Notes: generated by a model not told the origin, from the sequence alone. A DNA stretch of 36,610 nt from Bacteroidales bacterium (GCA_016938685.1 JAFGUD010000212.1:1-36610), one strand, 5' to 3'. Shown: positions 1 to 9,870, counted from the first letter of the stretch. Numbers and translations: made by a program.

Positions 1-1544
1 CTAAATTACTTGATACACTTTTATATGTTGTTAAAGGGATTTCAGTATGTAATCAAAAAAACACAAAAAGAGATAAAAAAATAGATGATTTTGTAATTGA
101 TGCTCTTTTTACATCAATTACAAATGTGAATTTTGATGATAACGCAATCACTAAAAAAATCAAAAGAGGTCTTGAGATTAGAGATAACTTGATGAACGCT
201 TGCACCGATTCAGAATGTTCTTGCAAAACTCACGATGTCGCAAAATGGACTGGCTACACAAAAGAAGATTTTATAGCAAAAGCTGACCAAATTGGAGTAC
301 TTTCTACCGAAAATGAAGATGTTCGTTCGTTAAGAGAACTTATTGTTTACGGAGTAAAAGGAATGGCTGCTTATTTACATCACGCTATGATGCTTGGATT
401 TAATGATGAAAATGTTCAGGCTTTTGCTCAAAAAGCAATGGCTGCTACATTAGATGATACTTTGTCTGCTGACGAATTAGTAGCATTAACTATGGAAACA
501 GGTAAATTTTCTGTGGACACAATGGCTCTTTTGGATAAAGCAAATACTACAAAATACGGAAATCCGGAAATTACCGAAGTGAATATCGGAGTTAGTAACA
601 AACCCGGAATTCTTATCAGTGGACACGATTTAAAAGACATTGAAGCTCTATTGAAACAGACCGATGGAACAGGAATTGACGTATACACTCACGGCGAAAT
701 GCTTCCGGCTCATTATTATCCTGCTTTCAAAAAATACACTCATTTTATTGGAAATTACGGAAATGCTTGGTGGGAACAAACAAAAGAATTTGAGGCTTTT
801 AATGGTCCAATTTTGATGACTACTAACTGTATAGTTCCTCCAAAAGACAGCTATAAAACAAGAGTTTTTACTACCGGAAGTGTTGGTTTTGAAGATGTTA
901 AACACATAGAAGAAGACAAAAACGGACACAAAGATTTTTCAGCTATAATAGAAATGGCTAAAACTTGTGCTGCTCCAACTGAGATAGAAACAGGTAAAAT
1001 TGTTGGTGGTTTTGCTCACAACCAAGTTATAGCACTTGCTGATAAAGTTGTTGAAGCTGTTAAAACCGGAGCAATCAAAAAATTCTTTGTAATGGCCGGT
1101 TGTGATGGTCGTCACAAATCTCGAGAATATTATACTGATTTTGCTTCTGCTTTGCCAAAGGATACAGTTATTTTAACAGCCGGCTGTGCTAAATTCCGTT
1201 ACAATAAACTGGAATTAGGTGATATTGGCGGAATACCAAGAGTTCTTGATGCCGGACAATGCAACGACTCGTATTCGTTGGCTGTTATTGCTTTAAAACT
1301 TAAAGAAGTATTTGAACTTAATGATATCAATGATTTGCCAATAGCATACAATATTGCTTGGTACGAACAAAAAGCAGTTACTGTTTTACTTGCTTTATTA
1401 TTCTTAGGGGTTAAAAAAATTCATCTTGGACCAACTCTACCTGCATTTTTGTCGCCAAATGTTGTAAATGTTTTGGTTGATACTTTTGGTATTGCAGGAA
1501 TTGGTGAAGTTGACGATGATATTGAAATGTTTATGGCCGGATAA
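1..1544 (+). CDS. hcp: Hydroxylamine reductase / hybrid cluster protein Hcp (5' truncated by window edge)
   Basis: Hcp carries a hybrid Fe-S-O cluster and acts in the cytoplasm in nitrosative stress, reducing NO and, in vitro, hydroxylamine. The reading frame is open from base 3 and continues into the first ATG/GTG-like codons near 126, and residues encoded before 126 ([21 protein letters not shown]) match the usual Hcp helical region. The true start, with its N-terminal four-cysteine Fe-S motif, therefore lies outside the window. Hybrid-cluster ligand motifs are visible in order: [56 protein letters not shown] and the tail WYEQKAV. A hairpin follows the stop, and nrfHA lies 177 bp downstream on the same strand, which fits joint control by nitrogen oxides. 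Confidence 0.95.
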   Translation, partial: KLLDTLLYVVKGISVCNQKNTKRDKKIDDFVIDALFTSITNVNFDDNAITKKIKRGLEIRDNLMNACTDSECSCKTHDVAKWTGYTKEDFIAKADQIGVLSTENEDVRSLRELIVYGVKGMAAYLHHAMMLGFNDENVQAFAQKAMAATLDDTLSADELVALTMETGKFSVDTMALLDKANTTKYGNPEITEVNIGVSNKPGILISGHDLKDIEALLKQTDGTGIDVYTHGEMLPAHYYPAFKKYTHFIGNYGNAWWEQTKEFEAFNGPILMTTNCIVPPKDSYKTRVFTTGSVGFEDVKHIEEDKNGHKDFSAIIEMAKTCAAPTEIETGKIVGGFAHNQVIALADKVVEAVKTGAIKKFFVMAGCDGRHKSREYYTDFASALPKDTVILTAGCAKFRYNKLELGDIGGIPRVLDAGQCNDSYSLAVIALKLKEVFELNDINDLPIAYNIAWYEQKAVTVLLALLFLGVKKIHLGPTLPAFLSPNVVNVLVDTFGIAGIGEVDDDIEMFMAG

Positions 1545-1562
1545 TCTCTTTTGTAGTCTTTC

Positions 1563-1592
1563 AGAGCAATGTTTTGGTAAAAATATTGCTCT
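1563..1592 (+). terminator. Hairpin after hcp, probable terminator
   Basis: AGAGCAAT (1563-1570) pairs perfectly with ATTGCTCT (1585-1592). The intervening TTTT and AAAA runs can extend the stem to about 13 bp with a GGTA loop. The following T-tract is weak (GTCTTTC), so termination may be incomplete. Confidence 0.5.
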
Positions 1593-1618
1593 GTCTTTCA
1601 GATACATAAAACCCTAAC

Positions 1619-1632
1619 ATGACATTCGTCAT
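1619..1632. promoter_or_regulatory. ATGAC-n4-GTCAT palindrome, candidate CRP/FNR-family operator
   Basis: A perfect 14-bp inverted repeat, ATGAC-ATTC-GTCAT, lies in the hcp-nrfH gap. Its spacing of two 5-bp half sites around 4 bp is the FNR/DNR/HcpR layout. Its centre (1625.5) is about 42-44 bp upstream of the start expected from the -7 box at 1655-1662, which is the usual place for a class II activator. The identity of the regulator is inferred. Confidence 0.5.
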
Positions 1633-1633
1633 A

Positions 1634-1662
1634 TTGTTAGTTGATGTATTCTTATTCCTTTG
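1634..1662 (+). promoter_or_regulatory. Candidate promoter for nrfHA
   Basis: TTG at 1634-1636 is followed after 18 bp by TTCCTTTG (1655-1662). This matches the Bacteroidota -7 element TAnnTTTG at all but one fixed position. A slightly imperfect core next to the palindrome at 1619-1632 fits an activator-dependent promoter. Confidence 0.4.
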
Positions 1663-1721
1663 AGCAGTAAATAAAAAAACTATTTAATTTAAGCTCAATA
1701 TTTATATTCAAATTGCTAATT

Positions 1722-2300
1722 ATGATAAGATTTAAAAAAATATTGCCACCCGAAAAATGGAAGTTACCCGTAGCAGTTATTTTAGGAGTGATTGTCGGAT
1801 TATTTTTTTATTCTTTTAAAATTTCTAATGCGTCATCTTATATTTCTGATGAACCGGAAACATGTATAAATTGCCATGTAATGGAGCCTGAATATGCAAC
1901 TTGGTTTCATAGCTCACATAGAGAGGTTGCCACTTGTAATGATTGTCACGTTCCTCACACAAGTGTTTTTGCTAAGTATTTTTTCAAAGCAAAAGATGGA
2001 ATGAGACATGCTACAATTTTTACCTTAAGATTAGAACCTCAAGTAATTCAAATTAAAGAAGCAGGAGTTAATGTGGTACAACAGAATTGCATAAGATGTC
2101 ATTCGTTTGTTAATGAGGATGTTAATACTATAAATATCACCGGCAAAAATTACCAACACGGCGAAGGTAAACTTTGTTGGGAGTGTCATAGAGAAGTACC
2201 CCATGGAACCGTTAAAAGTCTTTCTTCTACACCTTATGCAAGAGTTCCAAGGTTAGGCGATCCCGTTCCTGAATGGTTAAATAATTTAATGTCAAAATAA
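1722..2300 (+). CDS. nrfH: NrfH, membrane tetraheme cytochrome c, quinol-oxidising subunit of nitrite reductase
   Basis: NrfH takes electrons from the menaquinol pool and passes them to NrfA on the outer face of the cytoplasmic membrane. The 192-residue protein has one N-terminal membrane anchor (about residues 15-33) and four CXXCH heme sites: CINCH (48-52), CNDCH (72-76), CIRCH (123-127) and CWECH (152-156). CINCHVM keeps the methionine that NrfH uses as its unusual heme-1 ligand. ATG at 1722 is preferred; an in-frame TTG nine bases earlier would add three residues. nrfA starts 12 bp downstream, so the two genes form an operon. Confidence 0.95.
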   Translation: MIRFKKILPPEKWKLPVAVILGVIVGLFFYSFKISNASSYISDEPETCINCHVMEPEYATWFHSSHREVATCNDCHVPHTSVFAKYFFKAKDGMRHATIFTLRLEPQVIQIKEAGVNVVQQNCIRCHSFVNEDVNTINITGKNYQHGEGKLCWECHREVPHGTVKSLSSTPYARVPRLGDPVPEWLNNLMSK

Positions 2301-2312
2301 AAAATCAATAAT

Positions 2313-3818
2313 ATGGAACAGAAAAAATCCACAAAAAAAATTAGAAACTGGCTAGCATTTGGAGCAACAGCAGTTGTAGTGTTTTTTCTTGGTATGTTGG
2401 CATCTACTATTACTCAAAGAAGAGCTGAAACACAATTTGTTTATAAACCAGTTGTTGAAATAAGTGAATGGGAACCACGGAATGAAGTGTGGGGACAAAA
2501 TTTCCCACTTGAATTTACTTCTTATTATCAAACTTCAGATACAAGTTTTAAGAGTAAGTATAATGGAAACGCGCCGATTGACATGTTGGAAATTGATCCT
2601 AGATTAGTCGTTTTATGGGCTGGCTACGGTTTCTCTAAAGATTACAATCAAGGTCGGGGTCATTATTATGCTATTGATGATATTGTGGCAACATTAAGGA
2701 CAGGAGGACCTACAGGGGAAGATGACGGACCAATGCCATCAACTTGTTGGACTTGCAAAAGTCCAGATGTTCCTAGACTTATGAATGAAATTGGTATTGC
2801 TGAATTTTATAGTGGGAAATGGTCAAAAATTGGAGATCAAATACATAACCCAATAGGATGCTTGGATTGTCACGATCCACAGACAATGAACCTTAGAATT
2901 TCACGTCCTGCTCTTATTGAAGCATTTGAAAGACAAGGTAAAGATATTACTCAATCAACACACGAAGAAATGCGTACTTTGGTATGTGCTCAATGTCATG
3001 TTGAATATTATTTCAATAAAAAAATTGTAGAAGGTGCAAATTATCTGACGTTTCCTTGGGATAAAGGAATGACGGTAGAAGATGCTGAGGCTTATTATGA
3101 CAGTCTTGAATTTTCTGATTGGACTCACAGTCTTAGTAAAGCTCCTATGTTAAAAGCACAACACCCAGGATATGAAGTTTATTTAACAGGAATTCATGCA
3201 GATAGAGGAGTTTCTTGTGCTGATTGCCACATGCCATACAAAACTGTTGGTGGACAAAAATTTACGGATCATAAGATCCAAAGCCCTTTGAATAATATTA
3301 GTAATTCTTGTCAAGTTTGTCATCGTGAAGAAACTGAGAAATTGATTGAGAATGTTTACGAAAGACAGGATAAAATTATTGAAAACAGAGATAAATTAGA
3401 AGAATTACTTGTTCGAGCTCATGTAGAAGCCAAGCTAGCTTGGGATTTAGGAGCAACAGAAGAACAAATGCACGATATTTTGATGGATATTCGTCACGCT
3501 CAATGGCGTTGGGATTATGCCGCTGCTAGTCATGGTGGCTCATTTCATTCTCCTGTTGAAATTGGACGTATAATTAGTTCAGGAATTGTTATAGTTCAGG
3601 AAGGTAGAATAAAATTGGTTCGTCTTTTGGCAGAACTAGGTCATAACGATCCTGTTGTTTATCCCGATATTGAAACTAAAGCTAAAGCCCAGCAATATAT
3701 AGGGCTTAATATGAAAGCTCTTAAAGAAGAAAAGAAAACTTTCCTTCAAAATATTTATCCCTTGTGGATTGAAGCCTCACTTGCTAGAGAGTCTAATTGG
3801 GAAATAAAATATTTCTAG
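2313..3818 (+). CDS. nrfA: NrfA, pentaheme ammonia-forming cytochrome c nitrite reductase
   Basis: NrfA reduces nitrite to ammonium with six electrons and can also reduce NO and hydroxylamine. The 501-residue protein starts with a signal anchor (about residues 12-32). It has the catalytic-heme motif CWTCK (145-149) with lysine as ligand, then four CXXCH sites: CLDCH (183), CAQCH (225), CADCH (302) and CQVCH (333). Active-site residues are recognisable in GRGHYYA (Arg115), CHVEYYF (Glu and Tyr for calcium binding) and KAQH (281-284; Lys and Gln calcium ligands plus the catalytic His). This is the calcium-containing CXXCK type. The uncleaved-looking N-terminus suggests membrane tethering beside NrfH. 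A strong hairpin follows the gene. Confidence 0.98.
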   Translation: MEQKKSTKKIRNWLAFGATAVVVFFLGMLASTITQRRAETQFVYKPVVEISEWEPRNEVWGQNFPLEFTSYYQTSDTSFKSKYNGNAPIDMLEIDPRLVVLWAGYGFSKDYNQGRGHYYAIDDIVATLRTGGPTGEDDGPMPSTCWTCKSPDVPRLMNEIGIAEFYSGKWSKIGDQIHNPIGCLDCHDPQTMNLRISRPALIEAFERQGKDITQSTHEEMRTLVCAQCHVEYYFNKKIVEGANYLTFPWDKGMTVEDAEAYYDSLEFSDWTHSLSKAPMLKAQHPGYEVYLTGIHADRGVSCADCHMPYKTVGGQKFTDHKIQSPLNNISNSCQVCHREETEKLIENVYERQDKIIENRDKLEELLVRAHVEAKLAWDLGATEEQMHDILMDIRHAQWRWDYAAASHGGSFHSPVEIGRIISSGIVIVQEGRIKLVRLLAELGHNDPVVYPDIETKAKAQQYIGLNMKALKEEKKTFLQNIYPLWIEASLARESNWEIKYF

Positions 3819-3826
3819 TTTAGTTA

Positions 3827-3872
3827 AAAAAATGTCGAATAAAATTATGTGAATTTATATTCGGCATTTTTT
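3827..3872 (+). terminator. Strong intrinsic terminator after nrfA
   Basis: A 15-bp stem pairs 3827-3841 with 3858-3872, with a single G-U wobble and a T6 right end. The A/T-flanked symmetric stem could work in both directions. It separates nrfHA from the cytochrome biogenesis genes, so those may be read by read-through or from their own promoter. Confidence 0.75.
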
Positions 3873-3892
3873 CATTTAAAAATTTAATTGTT

Positions 3893-5113
3893 GTGAATAC
3901 ATTTTTTAAAAAACCATTTGGATATAAAGAAGCTTTTTTATTTTCATTTATTTTTCCAGTGATTGGTTTTTTTAGTGAAATATTATCTGAATCAAATGGA
4001 ATTTTAATACCAAAAGCTCCATACAATATTCATATTATTCTTGGAATAATTATATTGATTGTTTTTACCCATTTGTTTTTGGTAAAGTTGTATTTTTTCA
4101 AATGGTTATCTACCGCTCCAATTGCTATTGCTAATATTTGTTGTACTGCTTTTTTAGTGCTTTTAATGGCAATTATTCCTCAATTACAGAATAATCCGTC
4201 TGGATTAGTGAAAATATTGGGATTAAGCCACATGTCAAAAAATTGGGCTTTAATTTTATCCGGCTTCTTTTTACTATATACACTGGGGTTGGTTATTTTG
4301 AGACGATTTCAGAAATTTAATGTTAAAAATATAGTCTTTTTTCTAAATCATGCTGGTTTGTGGATTATTATTGCTGTTGCCGGTTTAGGAAGTGGAGATT
4401 TATCAAGACTTAGTATTTATGTTTGGGAAAATTCTCAACCCGAATGGCGAGCAGGTGACGGAAAAAATTCTTATGAACTTCCAATTGCCATCAAACTTAT
4501 TGATTTTGAGATAGACGAATTTAACCCCGAACTTGCTCTTGTCGAAAACGCTACTGGAAATGTAATAATTGATGAAGATAATAAAATTCAAATGATCGAA
4601 AATGGAGGAATTTATTACTTGCATGAATTTAAAATTATTGTAGAAGATTTCTATGAATTAGCAATGCGTATTGATACAAATTATATCGAATTTTATGATG
4701 TTGGAGCAACACCTGCTGCTAAAATTGCAGTATATGATAAATATGATAATCTTATAGTAAGAGACTGGATTTCTGCTGAAAATTATATGATGAGTCCAAA
4801 GCTTGTTTGGGCAAGTAATAAATATTCTATTGGACTTTTACCTCCTGAACCTAAAAAATTTAGTTCGAAAGTTGAGCTTTTTGCTCAAGATGGAACAAAA
4901 AAAGAAGCCGTAATTGAAGTAAACAAACCAGTTAATTTTAAAGGCTGGAAAATTTATCAGTTAAGTTATGATGAATCAAAAGGAAGATGGTCAGAAGTTA
5001 GTGTGTTGGAGCTAGTTAGAGATCCATGGATACCTGTGGTTTATGTAGGTGTTTTTATGGTTCTGTTTGGAGCTATTTATTTATTTTGGATAGGAAAAAA
5101 ATCAAAAGAATGA
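3893..5113 (+). CDS. ResB-like cytochrome c biogenesis protein (system II)
   Basis: In system II cytochrome c maturation, ResB and CcsA move heme across the membrane and attach it to CXXCH sites. The protein has four membrane segments in the first 165 residues, a large extracytoplasmic beta-rich region and a last membrane segment near 380-400. The family signature near the C-terminus is visible as VNKPVNFKGWKIYQLSYD followed by RDPWIPVVYVGVFM. The start is GTG at 3893. The stop overlaps the start of ccsA (ATGA at 5110-5113), so translation is probably coupled. Its position after nrfHA suggests it serves the nine heme sites of NrfH and NrfA, including the CXXCK site. Confidence 0.88.
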   Translation: MNTFFKKPFGYKEAFLFSFIFPVIGFFSEILSESNGILIPKAPYNIHIILGIIILIVFTHLFLVKLYFFKWLSTAPIAIANICCTAFLVLLMAIIPQLQNNPSGLVKILGLSHMSKNWALILSGFFLLYTLGLVILRRFQKFNVKNIVFFLNHAGLWIIIAVAGLGSGDLSRLSIYVWENSQPEWRAGDGKNSYELPIAIKLIDFEIDEFNPELALVENATGNVIIDEDNKIQMIENGGIYYLHEFKIIVEDFYELAMRIDTNYIEFYDVGATPAAKIAVYDKYDNLIVRDWISAENYMMSPKLVWASNKYSIGLLPPEPKKFSSKVELFAQDGTKKEAVIEVNKPVNFKGWKIYQLSYDESKGRWSEVSVLELVRDPWIPVVYVGVFMVLFGAIYLFWIGKKSKE

Positions 5114-5910
5114 TTTGGGATTTATTTAAATATTTTGCAATTTCTGCAATGGTATTGTGGATAATAAGCGTTTTTGTTGTTTATGTGCCAATTTTTAAAA
5201 ATAAAAGTGAAAATATTGGCGTTTTTATATCAATAATAGGCTTGATTATTTTGATTGTGTTTACCGGAATTTTATGGTATCAACTACAACGTCCACCAAT
5301 GAGGACACTTGGAGAAACAAGAATCTGGTATTCTTTGTTTTTACCCTTAATTGGAATTTTAAGCTACAAACGTTGGAAATTCAAATGGTTTTTTGCTTAT
5401 AGTATGGGTTTGGCTATTGTGTTTTTGTGTATTAATTTTTTGAAACCTGAAAATTTTTCAAAAACATTAATGCCCGCACTCCAAAGTCCTTGGTTTGTTC
5501 CGCACGTTATTGTATATATGTTTGCGTATGCATTACTGGGAGCCTCTTCTATTATAGGATTTAAGGGCTTATTTCAAATAAATTTTAGCAAATTTTCCTC
5601 AAAAACTATTATTTTAGCCGATAATCTTGTTTTTATTGGATTTTCTTTTCTTACAGCAGGATTGCTCTTTGGGGCACTATGGGCAAAAGAAGCGTGGGGA
5701 CATTATTGGACATGGGATCCAAAAGAGACATGGGCATTTCTTACATGGGCTTCTTATTTAGCTTATATGCATTTTAGTTTTTTTACAAAGAAAAAAGAAA
5801 AAACAAAGCTTTGGATTTTAAGTTTGGCATTTATTGTACTTATGATTTGTTGGTTTGGTATTAATTACCTTCCTGCAGCTCAAAATAGCGTTCATGTATA
5901 TAGTAATTAG
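5110..5910 (+). CDS. ccsA: CcsA/ResC-type cytochrome c assembly protein
   Basis: This is the multispanning partner of ResB, which presents heme to apocytochromes. The 266-residue protein has about eight hydrophobic segments. It contains the tryptophan-rich heme-handling (WWD) motif AWGHYWTWDPKETWA near residues 194-208 and conserved histidines, including FVPHVIVYM and the late NSVHVY. The ATG at 5110 overlaps the ResB stop and is preferred over upstream in-frame codons inside resB. The protein is short enough to be a plain CcsA rather than a CcsBA fusion. Confidence 0.93.
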   Translation: MIWDLFKYFAISAMVLWIISVFVVYVPIFKNKSENIGVFISIIGLIILIVFTGILWYQLQRPPMRTLGETRIWYSLFLPLIGILSYKRWKFKWFFAYSMGLAIVFLCINFLKPENFSKTLMPALQSPWFVPHVIVYMFAYALLGASSIIGFKGLFQINFSKFSSKTIILADNLVFIGFSFLTAGLLFGALWAKEAWGHYWTWDPKETWAFLTWASYLAYMHFSFFTKKKEKTKLWILSLAFIVLMICWFGINYLPAAQNSVHVYSN

Positions 5911-5967
5911 TATTATAAAATTATTAATATTTTAAATCGGTCAAAAAATTATCAAACATTTATTTTT

Positions 5968-6306
5968 ATGAAAATAACTAAACATTCCGAACTAGAAATA
6001 ATGGACACTCCTCACAAAGTTGATGCGCGTGTTATGTATAACAATGAAAACGCTCAGGCTGTTGTTATTACTTTGCAACCCGGCGAAAGTTTAAAACCTC
6101 ATATTACTCCGGTAGATGTTTTTTTCTATATTTTAGAAGGAAATCCGTCGGTTAGGGTAGGAGAAGAAACAATTTTGGTAGAGAAGGACTCTCTTATTGA
6201 AAGTCCAAAAGATATTGTACATTGTTTGAGTAATAATTCTGACTCAATAGCTAAAATATTGGTTGTAAAAGCTCCAAAACCAAAAACTCAGGCTAAATTA
6301 CTATAG
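5968..6306 (+). CDS. Small cupin-domain protein
   Basis: This 112-residue single-domain cupin_2 protein has no signal peptide. The first motif appears as PGESLKPHITPVDVFFYILEG and the second as SPKDIVHCLSN, giving likely metal ligands His (PHI), a carboxylate (PVD) and His (IVH). Such proteins bind a metal or small ligand; the substrate cannot be read from the sequence. It lies 57 bp after ccsA on the same strand with no terminator between, so it may be co-transcribed with the nrf biogenesis genes. Confidence 0.85.
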   Translation: MKITKHSELEIMDTPHKVDARVMYNNENAQAVVITLQPGESLKPHITPVDVFFYILEGNPSVRVGEETILVEKDSLIESPKDIVHCLSNNSDSIAKILVVKAPKPKTQAKLL

Positions 6307-6444
6307 CGTTTTTTTTATTGATTTGTTTTTTATCATCAAATTAGCAGTTGATTTTTGAGGTTTTTTCAAAAAAAGTTCTTATGAATTTTTTTTTTGTAGT
6401 TGTGTTTTTTTTATTATCTTGTCGTGTTATGAAAATCATTGAAA

Positions 6445-9400
6445 ATGAATACAAAGCCTACCTACGACGAGCTTTTAAAAGAAAATGAGCAACTAAGGAA
6501 AGATCTGCAAAATTTTAAAAGTGATATTTTTAGACTAGAAGCGTTACTTTTTAACACACAACTTGGAGTTCTGGTAGATAACACTGAAAGAATTATAACA
6601 AATGTTAATCAAAAATTTTGTGATTTATTCGGAATTGATAGTCCTAAAATCCTTATTGGTCAAAATTGTGATGATGCTGCAAAAATAGCTTCCAATTTGT
6701 TTGAAGATTCTGAAAACTTTTTGAGTAATATCAATAAGATATTAAATGAAAATAAAATCGTTTTAAATGAAAAAATAAAGCTTAAAGACGGACGAATATT
6801 TGAGAGGGACTATGTTCCAGTTAAGCAAGACAATATTTTTTACGGTAATATGTGGATTTATAAAAATATTACTGAAAAAGAAGAATATGAAAATAAATTA
6901 TTGCAATATAAAAATGTAGTCTCTTCGACAAAAGATTTAGTTTCGTTAATTGATAAGAATTATAAATTTATTCTTGTAAATGAAGCATATTCAATTATGC
7001 ACAAGCTCAAAGAAGAAGATATCTTAGGGCATTCTATCTCGGAGGTTGTCGGGGAAAACAATTTTAAAAAAGTAAAAGAAAAAATAGATAAATGTTTCAC
7101 AGGGGAAATAGTGTCTTTTCAGGATTATTTTGAAGCAGAAACATTTGGGCATGTTTATGTTGATGTTATTTATACTCCGTATAAAGTTGATAATGAAATT
7201 TTAGGCGTATTGATTAATGTAAGGGATATTACAAATCAGAAAAATATAGAACTAGCTCTTAAAGAAAGTGAGCAGAATTATAAAAATTTTGTGCAACACT
7301 CTCCTGATATTATTTATAAAATCTCAAACAAAAGGGGTCCTTTATTTTGTTCTGAAAAAATAAAAGATATTTTGGGTTACACTTCTGCCGATTTTTTGAA
7401 TAATCCTATTTTATTATATAATTCTATTCATCACGAAGATATAGAACTTGCGGCGAACGTGCTTGAAAACTATAATAGTATAGTAAATTATAGTGTAAAA
7501 TATAGAGTAAGAGCAAAAAATGGAGAATATGTGTGGTTGCGTGATAATTTTATGCACAAAACTGTAAATGGTAATGAAATTATTATAGAAAGACATGCTA
7601 CTGATATTACAGATAAAATGCTTGTTGAACAAGCTCTTCTTGAAAGTGAAAATCAGCTCAAAACAATTTTAAATTCTTTTCCCAATTTAGTTTATATTAT
7701 CAATAAAGACTCTGAAATTGAATTTTTGAACGAAGCGACAAAGATAAAAATAGGAAGAGATAAAATAGGAGAAAAGTGTTACAAAGCTTTATTTGGATTA
7801 GATTCTCAATGTAGTTGGTGTGTATTTGACAAGTTAAATATAGAATTGCCGGTAATTACATTTGATCAATATGTTGAAAAATGGGATGAACATATTTGTT
7901 TTACAAATATTTTATTTGAAGACGACAAAAAACTTACGATACATTTTGATATTACTGAAAGGGAAAAATCAAAATTAGACTTGATTGCAAGTGAAAAACA
8001 AAAAGATAGAATTCTTTCATCTGCTCAAAACGGAATTTATATATACGATGTTGTAAAAGGTGAAAACATATACATTAATAAGGCATATACAAACATAACC
8101 GGCTGGAATAACGAAGAATTAAATGAATTTAAGGATGATTTTATGGACTTGTATCATCCTGATGATCGAGAACGTATGCAAAAATACATGTTTGAGGTCA
8201 AAAACATTAATAAAAATTGTAATAATAAATTAGAATACCGATTCAAATCAAAATCGGGTAATTGGTTGTACCTTGAAACTTTGGAGGTAGCTTATGAAAC
8301 AGATAAAAAAGGAAATATTACAAAATTATTGGGTTCGTTTATTGATGTTACTGAGAGAAAAAAAGCGGAAAAATGTTTGCTTGAAAGTGAAGAAAAATAT
8401 AGACTACTTGCAGACAATGCTTCTGATATTATTTGGATAATTGATGCAGAAAGCTTAAAATTCAAATATATAAGTCCAGTTGTTGAGCGTATTTATGGTT
8501 ATAAACCGGACGAAGTTTATGATTTGCAAATGGATAAGATTTTTGATGATAAATCTTATAAAATTCTTATTAAAGGTCTAAAAATTAGATTTAGAAAAAT
8601 TTATAATGGCGATGAAAAATATAGAATCAGAACTGATGAATTAGTTAGTTTTCATAAAAATGGGGAAATTATTTTTGTGGAGCTTGTTTCTAAAATTGTT
8701 CAAAATGGACAAAAATTTGAACTTTATGGAATTTCAAGGGATATAACTGAAAGAAAAAAAGCAGAATTTAATTTAAAAGAAAGTGAAGAAAAATTTAGAA
8801 CTTTTGTAAATAATTCAGTCGATGGAATTTGTATTATTAACGAGAATCACAAGTTAAGTTTTGTTAATAAAGCTTTCGAAAATTTAACCGGTTATAGTAG
8901 AAAAGAATTATTAGGTTTAACTTTTATTGATTTTGAAGGGAAAATATCACCAAATAATAGAATTGATAATAATGTTCATGACGCTATTTTTGAGCAACTT
9001 CAAAAAAATACTCCTTTGAATAAAATGAGAGAGCAAATAATTACTAAAAAAGATGGCTCTTCTGCAGTTTTGCAGATTTCTATTTTTAAGATAAAGGCTC
9101 AGAATAGTAATTATAGATTGGGTGCGATTGTTAGAGATGTTACAGAAAAAAGAAAACAAGACAATGAGCTAAAGGAGTTAATTGCCACAAAAGACAGATT
9201 TTTTAACATTATCGCTCACGATTTGCGTAGTCCTTTTAATGCTTTACTTGGTTTTTCAGAAATTTTATTTCAAAATCATAAAAGTTTCGACGAACAAAAA
9301 ATGAATCATGTAACAGAATTATTGTATGAAAGTTCAAAAACAGCCTATAAATTAGTCGAAAACCTTCTAGCATGGTCTCGTACTCAAAATAAAAAATTCA

Positions 9401-9870
9401 AAATATTTCAATCTAATTTTTCTTTACAACATGCTGTTAAAAAGGCAATTCAGGAAGCTGAAATTTCTGCAAAACAAAAAAATATAAAAATTTTAAATGC
9501 TGTAAACATTGATGTTGAAGTGTTTGTTGATCTTAACCTTTTTGACGCAATTTTGCGAAATTTGCTTACAAATGCTGTTAAATTTACTAATCGGTTCGGA
9601 CAGGTTGTTATTGATGCGGAAATAATTGATTCCGAATTTGTTCAAATTTCTATAAGTGACAACGGAGTAGGAATAGAACCCGAAAGACTAGAAAACATTT
9701 TTAAGCTCGATAAAGAAACCTCAACAAAAGGAACAGAAAAAGAGACTGGAACAGGTCTTGGATTGCTTCTTTGCAAAGAATTTATCGAAAAACAAGGTGG
9801 CAAAATTTGGATTGAAAGTGAAATAAACAAAGGCTCTAATTTTATATTTACTATTCCTTTGGCTAAATAA
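6445..9870 (+). CDS. Multi-PAS sensor histidine kinase
   Basis: This 1141-residue soluble kinase has no membrane segment, so it should sense cytoplasmic signals. After a short coiled coil (about 5-30) I see seven PAS units, starting near residues 33, 150, 271, 396, 517, 643 and 775. Several are introduced by the linker ESE(E/N)(K/Q). The kinase core has the H-box FNIIAHDLRSPF (His925), the N-box LRNLLTNAVKFT, the G1 box SDNGVGI and the G2 box GTGLGLLL. PAS 4 carries three cysteines (445, 456, 459) in CYKALFGLDSQCSWC, which could bind metal or sense redox state. No response regulator is adjacent, so it is an orphan here. ATG at 6445 is used; ATG at 6429 opens a short dead-end frame. Confidence 0.93.
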   Translation: MNTKPTYDELLKENEQLRKDLQNFKSDIFRLEALLFNTQLGVLVDNTERIITNVNQKFCDLFGIDSPKILIGQNCDDAAKIASNLFEDSENFLSNINKILNENKIVLNEKIKLKDGRIFERDYVPVKQDNIFYGNMWIYKNITEKEEYENKLLQYKNVVSSTKDLVSLIDKNYKFILVNEAYSIMHKLKEEDILGHSISEVVGENNFKKVKEKIDKCFTGEIVSFQDYFEAETFGHVYVDVIYTPYKVDNEILGVLINVRDITNQKNIELALKESEQNYKNFVQHSPDIIYKISNKRGPLFCSEKIKDILGYTSADFLNNPILLYNSIHHEDIELAANVLENYNSIVNYSVKYRVRAKNGEYVWLRDNFMHKTVNGNEIIIERHATDITDKMLVEQALLESENQLKTILNSFPNLVYIINKDSEIEFLNEATKIKIGRDKIGEKCYKALFGLDSQCSWCVFDKLNIELPVITFDQYVEKWDEHICFTNILFEDDKKLTIHFDITEREKSKLDLIASEKQKDRILSSAQNGIYIYDVVKGENIYINKAYTNITGWNNEELNEFKDDFMDLYHPDDRERMQKYMFEVKNINKNCNNKLEYRFKSKSGNWLYLETLEVAYETDKKGNITKLLGSFIDVTERKKAEKCLLESEEKYRLLADNASDIIWIIDAESLKFKYISPVVERIYGYKPDEVYDLQMDKIFDDKSYKILIKGLKIRFRKIYNGDEKYRIRTDELVSFHKNGEIIFVELVSKIVQNGQKFELYGISRDITERKKAEFNLKESEEKFRTFVNNSVDGICIINENHKLSFVNKAFENLTGYSRKELLGLTFIDFEGKISPNNRIDNNVHDAIFEQLQKNTPLNKMREQIITKKDGSSAVLQISIFKIKAQNSNYRLGAIVRDVTEKRKQDNELKELIATKDRFFNIIAHDLRSPFNALLGFSEILFQNHKSFDEQKMNHVTELLYESSKTAYKLVENLLAWSRTQNKKFKIFQSNFSLQHAVKKAIQEAEISAKQKNIKILNAVNIDVEVFVDLNLFDAILRNLLTNAVKFTNRFGQVVIDAEIIDSEFVQISISDNGVGIEPERLENIFKLDKETSTKGTEKETGTGLGLLLCKEFIEKQGGKIWIESEINKGSNFIFTIPLAK

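Noticed and set aside
5026..5109. Longer N-terminus for CcsA
   Set aside because: It would lie inside the ResB coding sequence and adds residues that do not match CcsA; the ATGA overlap at 5110 is the natural start.
6429..6490. Earlier ATG for the multi-PAS kinase
   Set aside because: It is in another frame and stops after fewer than 20 codons; the kinase frame starts at 6445.
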